From NCBI RefSeq assembly GCF_036711975.1, contig NC_091967.1, positions 20,150,001 to 20,214,000 on the forward strand: a stretch of 64,000 bases of DNA, in the 5' to 3' direction. The position numbers and the translations under genes were made by a program. Below are positions 13,701-22,700 of this stretch, in pieces (position 1 is the stretch's first letter; each line of letters opens with the position of its first letter). A model generated the notes under the pieces. The model was given only the letters and a program-made list of their open reading frames with translations. It ran no database searches and was not told the origin of the DNA. This stretch comes from Onthophagus taurus (taxonomy: Eukaryota > Arthropoda > Insecta > Coleoptera > Scarabaeidae).

Positions 13701-16700
13701 AATCATTAATCATAAAATTTTTAGTGCATATTTTTATCAATGCTTAATGCTTGATTATTTTTTCACAAAGCTTTTCAATCAAGTTCTCTTTATTTTAATA
13801 CAAATTATAAACATCACTTTTGCACAAATCTTTTCGCTTTCTATTGAAAAAAAAACAGAATTCGCTAAGGTTGCTTATTCTAAATGTTCTCCTGCTGCTT
13901 AGTGATTACCTGTATTGTTACAGAAACCCCCAAGCATACCCCCAAGTATATCTTATACACAATCTCCTGCAAGATCATCTCATCACTTTGCAGGAGGACA
14001 TTTAGAAGCAACTACATATAGACCACAGCAACACGTTCACTTCACTAACAACCATCAACACTCGCTGGTTCAAAGGAGAATTCTTCAACAGAAAGACGGT
14101 ACACAAAGGGAACAACAAATTGTTCAACAAATCCCACAACAACAAATTATTTCGCAACGAATTGAAAATATCCCCCAACAAGTTTTTCACCAAAATCATT
14201 TTTTTCATCAACAACCCCAACCAATTTTATTACAACAGCCGATTTATCAAGTTTCTGATCGATTAGATGAGTATCAAGTGTCTGCCAGAAAACCGGTACC
14301 TTACACACCTTTTAATTTCGTTCAACAGAGTCAATTTGGTGCGAATAATGATAATAAATTTCAGTTTCAAAATCACCATTTCGGGTGAATTTTATGTAAT
14401 AAGAGCTTTTAACCAAACTTTTTCTTTAATTTCTAGTTATATTGGGTGATAACAATTTTAATAATATTTATCAATAACAAAGTAGTGAAAAAATGGGCAG
14501 TATTATATTATTACTAAAATTTCTAAAAAAATATATATCTCGGTAATAATGAAACATTCGGACTTTCATCAAGGTTCGCAAAATAATAAACTTGAGATTT
14601 AATCAGCACGCTATTTTTCGTTTGAGTTTTTTTTGTTTGATGAATTGAGTCAATTTGAAAACAAAAACGTTAAAAAAACTTAGTACTCACGAAGGCCAAA
14701 GGATAAGAAAAAATAAAATCCGTGGACTTTATGTAAGTTTTTTCGGAGTCCCTTGGTAATTTATCACCGAGAACTTTGTGGTGGTTCGTAGCTTTATTAT
14801 GCGAGATAAGGTGGCTTTATTTAGGGCAACGGGGTTCGCCTGACGGAGGTTTTAACTTATTGAATTTGCAGGCTCGGCTTGAGCGGAAACCGACCGCGCA
14901 TTTGCATGTTAATCCGCCGTGAATTTCATAGTGACCGCTAGATCTTAATTTTACGAGATTCGCGATGACAAATTTACGTAAAAATTTTAATCAGTATTAT
15001 TTTTTCTTGCGACTTTTTTATACATTTATTTTTATTATTACCAGGCCAGCCGATTTATACTAATAACATTTGTATATATTAGTGGATTTAAATAAACAAA
15101 AACCGTATTTCCGCATTTCATTACACATCTAACAAAAAACCATTTGAATTAATAGTAGAAATAGCAACTTTTAACTTTAGTGTAAACATCCACATTATGG
15201 TAAGTATAAAATATTGTTACATCATGCATGATTATTTTTCTTAATAACAATAAATTAAAAAAGGAATAAAATTATTTCAGTCTAAACTCAATTGTGAAGT
15301 CCTACAAGATAAATTAGCTTTCGAAGTTCGGTGGGCTGTAGCAGGAGACAGCATCGTATTACAACTCGTAGCAAAATTAGGTGAGAACCAATCTTAAAAA
15401 AATCATACACACACTCTCACTAACAAAAAAAAATTAAATTACGCAAGTTTTCATCACGACTTGTACTAAAAAAATTATACTTCGACTTTCACTTTGAAAT
15501 AAACTCCCTCAAGAAGGTCATCGTCCCAAAAAGTAATAAAAAAATAAGTAAATTATTACACGAAGTGAACAGATACGTTCTCTGGAACGTGTTAAAAAGT
15601 TTCAGGGGAAAAAGGCCATAATTCACGACCGCTGCGGGTCAAGACCTCAAACACTATAAAACACCCTTTAAAGATAGCTTTATAAAAAAGATATCTTTAC
15701 TTTCTTTATATCTCTTTTACTTTCTATATATATTTTTTACTTTCTTTCTGTAGCTTTACTTCCGATACTACCTAAAATTCCTCTCTTTTACAGACGACGG
15801 CGAGTACATGTCTTTTGGAGTTTCTGGAGACGAAAAGCACAGCTCTATGGTCGGAGGAGACGTTGTCGTAGCTTGGATAGATAAGGATACATTGAAAGGA
15901 TACGCTCAGGACTATTTCTTACAGGATAAATCACAATGTTCAGGACCGACGGGATCTTGTCCGGATGAAAAACTTTCTGTAAGCAAAAACACTTATTTTA
16001 TATCGAAAATTTTAAAAAGATGATAAATTATTAATATGTTTTAATTTTCAATGTTTCTTGCGACATTTGGCTTTAATATAAAAATGTATGCAATACGTGA
16101 CAACTTTTTAGGTCAAAAATTCAGGTGAAATGTAAGTAATTGGAAGAATACCGTGATCAGAAACGGATCGGTTTATAGATTTTATGATTACTGTTTTCTT
16201 TATCTCGTTGTACTTGAACTTGAACACAGTACTTATTTTATGTCAGTATTTAGTACGTAAGATGCAATAAATAATTTCAATAAAGGTTGATTAAAGCGAA
16301 GCGCTATAAAAACAATTAGAAAGTGAAAATTCCATTCGACAATCAATAATATCTGGATTAAAACTCAGAAAACCACTTATAGTGCAAATGCAAAAACCAC
16401 ATGGTGTTTTTAATAGAAGATTAACTACAAAAAGAATACCTATTGATGGAAAAATTATAAAAGAAAAACACTTACAATTAGAATATAGAAGCAACTGCAG
16501 AAATTGGATGTAACAATAAGTCCATCCAGGTCAGACTTTCTAAAAAGTCACACTGCAAAAAAAATTTTGCAAAAACCTTTCCGGATGAACTAACAAAAAT
16601 CTGGTTATACTCCAGGCCACACGTTTAATGCCGACGAAACGAGATTATTGTGAAAAAAAAGCCTAAAAGCACGCATATAGCAAAATCAGGTTTTTGACGT

Positions 16701-19700
16701 TCTTGTTTTGTAGTATCGTATCTGGTGATAACATGTTAATGAACAAATCTTTTATGCCACGAGCATTAAAAGGTAAGAATATTAAATAACTTCCACTTTA
16801 CTTTATGGCGAATATAAAGGAATGGGAATTGGTTCAATAATTGCTTTTTCCTAAAGTGCAGAAATACAGGGTGTTTATTAAGCATGCGGCAAAAATTCAA
16901 GGCGTTATTCTTTAGGCTATTCTAAGAATTTTTCTACGAATATTTTGTCCTTTAATGATTTTTGTAAATCCGCTTTATTTCAAAGATATAGGGCAAAACA
17001 AAACTTTCAGCGGAACCATTTTTGATATTTTCAAAGCGTTTAGCATTCTATCAATGGGTCTTGAGCAGATTGGTTCAAATCCCTCAACTACTGACTTTGA
17101 TTCTTTTTACTGATGAAGCGAATTTTTCAAGAAATTCAATAAGAAATTTTCACAATAACCATGTGTGGGCTGAACAAAATCCACATGAGGTAAGTGAAGA
17201 ACGATTTCAACATCAGTTCTCGTTGAACGTTTGGGTTGGAATTGTGGGTAACTGGCGAGATGGATCAGTATTTTTACCAAGAAGACTTACCGGCGAAGTG
17301 TACTGCAACTTTTTGGAACAAACGTTACATCAGTTTCTGGAGGATGTACCATTGGCAATAAGAAATTCAATGTAGTTTATGCACGATGGTGCAGCAGCAC
17401 ATTTTAGTAAGGTCACTCCTGAGTTTTTGACAGTAACATATGGAAATCGCTGCATTGATCGAGATGGACCTCACTTAAACCCTCTGGATTTTTTCCTGCT
17501 TTCTATGGGGCCATCTTAAATCTTTAAATTACACTACTCCAGTGGAAAATGTGGGCGAAATCATATAACTGCTCTCTGTAATTCAATAAGAAACGATCCT
17601 GGTGTTTTTGAAAGGGTTCGGCAGTCACTGAGGAGAAGATTACATTCTTGCATCTTAGGTGGAGGAGTTTTCAACAGTTATTTTAGATTAGGATGCTTAT
17701 ATTTGTAATTTTTAGTAATAAAATGTTGTTGTTATTGAAATCTTTGTTCATGATGTATCTTGGAAGCAAAACGGGTTTTTAAAAATTATCAAAGGATAAA
17801 ATATTCTTAGAATAGTCCAAAGAATAACCCTTTGAATTGTTGCTACATGTTTAATACACATCCTGTATATGGAAGAAAATCAAAATACTTTTGCTCCTTG
17901 ATAATGCACCCAGCCACGTAGCGTTGGATCATTCAAATCGCTGTCAATTGCGGTTTTTGCTCGATCAGGGTATTATAGCATCATTTAAAATGTACTACAT
18001 AAAGCAGAATTAAGATATTTGGCTGTTGTGGAAACATGGACAAAGTTTACGATTATAGATTGTATTACACATTCTTCTTTTGCCATCAAACAGTCTATCG
18101 ACCTTAAATCCTTGTTGGAAAAAAAATTGCTAGTATGCATCAAAAGTATAAATTTCGTAATATAAAAATCACCTGGTTGTCTAAAATTATAACTCTATAA
18201 AATACAATTGATGGCGAAGGTTTTAACAACGTACAAACGACTGACATTGATGAATTTATGCGAGAAATCTCCGTAAATGAGGATGATTTCATCAAATTTA
18301 TGACAGTTTATGATGATAAAGAAGTCTATAATTACGAAGTCGGAGGTGACGTTCAATTATTAATAACTGATTTAATTCGCCAAAGCTTGAAATATGCTAT
18401 AAGTATGGAAAACATTTTCATCCCGATATGAAACATGCAAAATTTCAACGTAAACTTAAGCATTATATAAGCAATTTGAGAAAACAGCTGCTAATAAGAG
18501 ACGATAGTTTTCATTTAAATCAAATCCAACAGTTGTGCTAGACATACATATCTGAAATATTTACTGATGATAGTTAGAAGTTAGGTGTATCCATGTGCCT
18601 CTGCTTCTCCACGTCTCCTCCTTTTGCCCTCTCAGCCACATCTCTCCATCAATACATTCTCCGTAACTCTTCCCTGGTCTTCCTTTCTTTCTTCTTCCTT
18701 GTGGTGTCGAGGGCAGTACTTTCGTTGGTTATCAGTCTTGATCCATTTTTTCTACATGTCTATACCACCTAAGTTGGGTAGTTCTTATGTCATCTACAAT
18801 GCCATGTATGTTCCATTATATGCCTTATATCTTCTTTCTAATCCCTTCCAGTCAAGATATTTCACCAGCTCTTCTTTAGTAGTCCATTTCTGTCTTATCC
18901 TTTATTATTATCATTATATTTTTAATTATTGAGTTGTATATTCTGTGTTTTGTTCTTGTTGTTCTTCTCCAAAACACACATATTCAATTATTTTCAAGTT
19001 TCTTTTCAATTAGTTTGCATGTCATACTTATATATTGCGACTTGATCGTCACAATGGTATTAAGTGTTGATTCACTACACATTAGTATGCCTATCGTTGG
19101 GCATTTTCTCCTCCATCTTAGTGGTGCTTTTTCTAATCTTCTTTGAGACCTTTTGTTGCTGTAAACCCAGATGTTAAGGTATTTCCTTTTTTTATTTGTG
19201 TTTTTGAATTATTATGTAACAATTTTATCGTTTTCATTATTTCAGGATTTATGTTAGTTTGCTGTCTAAAACTTTCCAGAGTTGTATTAGAGGAATACTG
19301 TTATACGCTTTTTTTCGATCCACAAATAGCAAATGTACTTCCCGGTTATATTTTCATTTCTATGATTTGCGTAAATGTAACTAGATGATCAATAGTGGAT
19401 TTCCCTGCTCTGAAGTTGGTTTATTCTTTTGCCTCCAATGACAACTTTCATACCTTTGGTACTTTCGATGTATTTATACATTTTTCAAATAGATTTATAA
19501 ACATCTGATTCAGTTTGTCTGTTACATATTGCTCCCACAGCTCTTGCATATTTTAACACAGTTACTGATTTTTTTCACCTTTGACACAGTTATTATTATT
19601 GGTAATCCTTTGATTATATTTGTGTTCTTCAGAAACTTCTTTCTATTTTCTGCATTTCTTCGAGATATTGATTCAATGTTAGACTTGTTATTGGTGAAAC

Positions 19701-22700
19701 TATATTTTTTATTCCTGTCTTTTTCATGTTCTTGAGTATTCTCCAACTACTTTCTTTCTTCTTCCTAAGTAGGTATTAAATCTAGAGTATGTTCCTTCCC
19801 AATTTTCATTCTTTTTTTGTAGTAATCATTTTTCGTACACTTGCTCGTACTTGCTTAATATACAAGTTTATCATTTAGCCTGTTGAAGCTTAATATTATC
19901 TTGTATAATATTTATTTTGTATGTCGGATTCAATCTCGTCATCCCACCGATATAGTTTTTGGCGTTTTCTTCCTTTTCCTTGCTACTTAGTGTCTATATC
20001 GCTGTAGTTTTTATGCATGATTTTGTGTATTTATACTCTTCCTATATGCTATTAAATTTTTCGCAGTATAGCATCCAGTCTGGTTTTACACAGTACTTTT
20101 GTGCTCTTACTTTCTAGAGACTATTTAGATTGTATCTTGGTCATGTCAGTATTTCTCTTGTGAGTATTACCTGTACTTTGAGTAGATGGCGGTTGCTACC
20201 ATATGAGGCACCTCTCTTAAATCTTAAATCTTACATCAAGCACTTTCAGGTTACTTTTTTGTTTTGTAAATACGTAATTAACAATACTTTTTAGATTCGT
20301 TCTATCTGTCTCCGTGTATATTTATGAATACTACACTTGGTGCTGACTATTACTTTTCTTGACGTAGTGATAATTACGTATCTTTTCTATTTTCTCATTT
20401 AATTGTTTGAAAAATTGATCTTATTTGGCTATTAGGTAGTCCTCAATTACCGTATATAGTGTACTTATGATTGGTTTAGATATAAGATAAGCTTTCTGAC
20501 CCTTTTCTCTATGACAATCCCGTACATTCTCCAATTTTCAGACCTTTGTCTTTTGTCTCCGCCAAGATTGCTATATCTACCTTTAAATGTTTTTGTTCAT
20601 TTGCCACATTAATTACTTTTTTTGAGGTAACCTAAATATTCCACGTGCCAAGATCCATTGTCCTTTTCTTCTGCTTGGTTCGTCGTCTTAAGTTTTCCAT
20701 CCTGGTCCGAGATTCTTGTTTAGGTTTCTTAACATTTTACGTTTTTTCCCAGTATCAAGGAGTTAGACCGATGACTTAACCTCCAATCTGGAAGACCAGT
20801 ACACTTTTTGTATGGTGGGTTATTTTATTTTCCCACTAACCTTCAGGTATGCTAGGTTGCAAAGCTGACGAGCCTCTGACATTCCTTGAACTTTATCTGT
20901 TTCACTTTATATGTGTTAACTTTATATGTTACACGTTCAACCCGAAGCATGGCACGAAGTTAGTAAGTGGCCTTAAAATAACAGTATTTTTATTTCCAAT
21001 AGTAAAGAATTAAAAGAATTAGCAATTTTCAATATATCACTCAATATATCGCTAATGGGCTACCAAAACTATGCCAATTTCACAACCGGTTGCCCAAACA
21101 AAAAAATTGATTTATCGTCAACGATAAACCTTTGCAATTTTCATACATAACCAGTGAATTCTTCAACATAATTATATTTTTATTTTAGCAAATGAACAAT
21201 ATTCGCTTATTAAATGCAGCAACAGTGAACGGTTACTCAATAGTAACATATCAACGTCCTTTAAGAGCTTCTGATCGATTGGATAAACCAATTTTAATAA
21301 ACTCGACGCAACCTATAATTTGGGCTATTGGACCATTAAATCAACGCAACGAGGTCTCGTTCCATAGTTCTTATACAAAAGGGGATGTTTTTATTGATTT
21401 TGGAAGACCTCCAATGTGGAACTGTCCAATGCCAGAATCCGATCCGGTGAATTCAAAAAGAACTACGAATACACAACCCATTTTACAACAGCAGCAAATC
21501 GAAGAAGTTCGCCCGCAAAGAAATCGTAACGGGGACACTTCTAGAAGACGAGGCCAAAGGCCAACAACCCCTGTACCAGAAGAAGAAGTTACGACGAAGA
21601 GGGTCCAAGAAAGACGGCGAGGAGGATCAAGAAGTACAACCCCTAAAATTGTTCAAGCAACTCCCGCACCTGCCAGTAAATTAGATGCTTGGGAAATCCC
21701 TCCTATACAATGTAACGAACCTGATGATGGCGTTTTTTATGCTCAAATGGGACCGACTGGGGGTAAAATGGGTTATCCAGCTATTACAGGTAAAAAGAAT
21801 ATCATACATTTATTGATTTATTAAATGTATAATTTTTTAGGGCATGTTGGTTGGGGAATTTCTTGGTACATTAACGGATTATTAATCCCGGTCATTAATG
21901 TTGTTAGAGGAAAAACGTATAATTTCGTGGTTGAAGGTGGATTAGATTCTAGCATCCCAGCAAAATATCATCCATTTTATATAACTGACGATCCTGTAGG
22001 AGGATATGAATATAAAACTGCTGAAGAGAGACAGGTAAAATATATATATATGAATTAATAAAATATAAACTACAAAATGGCTATTTTAAAGCATCAAATT
22101 GAAAATGTCAGAGTGGAATTACTCCAGGACTTTACGACTTTAAACGTAAAACCAAGGGGTTACGGTTTCTATAAAGTTAATTCGCGTGTGTTAAGTTTTT
22201 ACTTTGTTTAATTCAATTTCAAACTATTCTAATTCATTAAAAGAGAACAATTTTATTCACAGGCCTTGATTGCGATAAACAATAACCACTCATGTAACGA
22301 TTTCCTTTATAAAAAATACACAGGAAGTTTTTTATTAGTTTCAAGGCTAAAATATGTGTAAATCTAAAAATAAATTTCTTCTTTTTGTGTCTACAGAATG
22401 TAAAAATATTTGCTGGAGTTGATAACATCGACGGAGAAATCACTCCAACAGGAACAGGTAGACTATGTCATTGGACTCATCAAGGTGATAAAGATGCCGA
22501 TGATTTCGAATCGTTTGGAGCTTATCAACGAACATTGGAATTAAAATGCGACCAAGGTGAACCTGGTGTTATTCAATGGACACCAGACAAAGATACACCA
22601 GATACCGTTTATTATCAAGTAAATATTTCAAGATTGATTTTTATTACAACACATTTACATGTATTTTTTTTTACTTTAAGTGTTTTACACATCGCTATTT

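Noticed and set aside
15196..15205. ATGGTAAGT, looking like a micro-exon with donor between DM13-2 and DOMON
   Set aside because: The exons at 9218 and 15281 join directly in phase 0 to give the expected SPQ|SKLNC sequence, so no extra exon is needed.
18585..19735. Run of plus-strand hydrophobic ORFs suggestive of small membrane proteins
   Set aside because: The T-rich sequence is the complement of an RTE LINE body (endonuclease legible on the minus strand near 20690), so the apparent membrane segments are artefacts.
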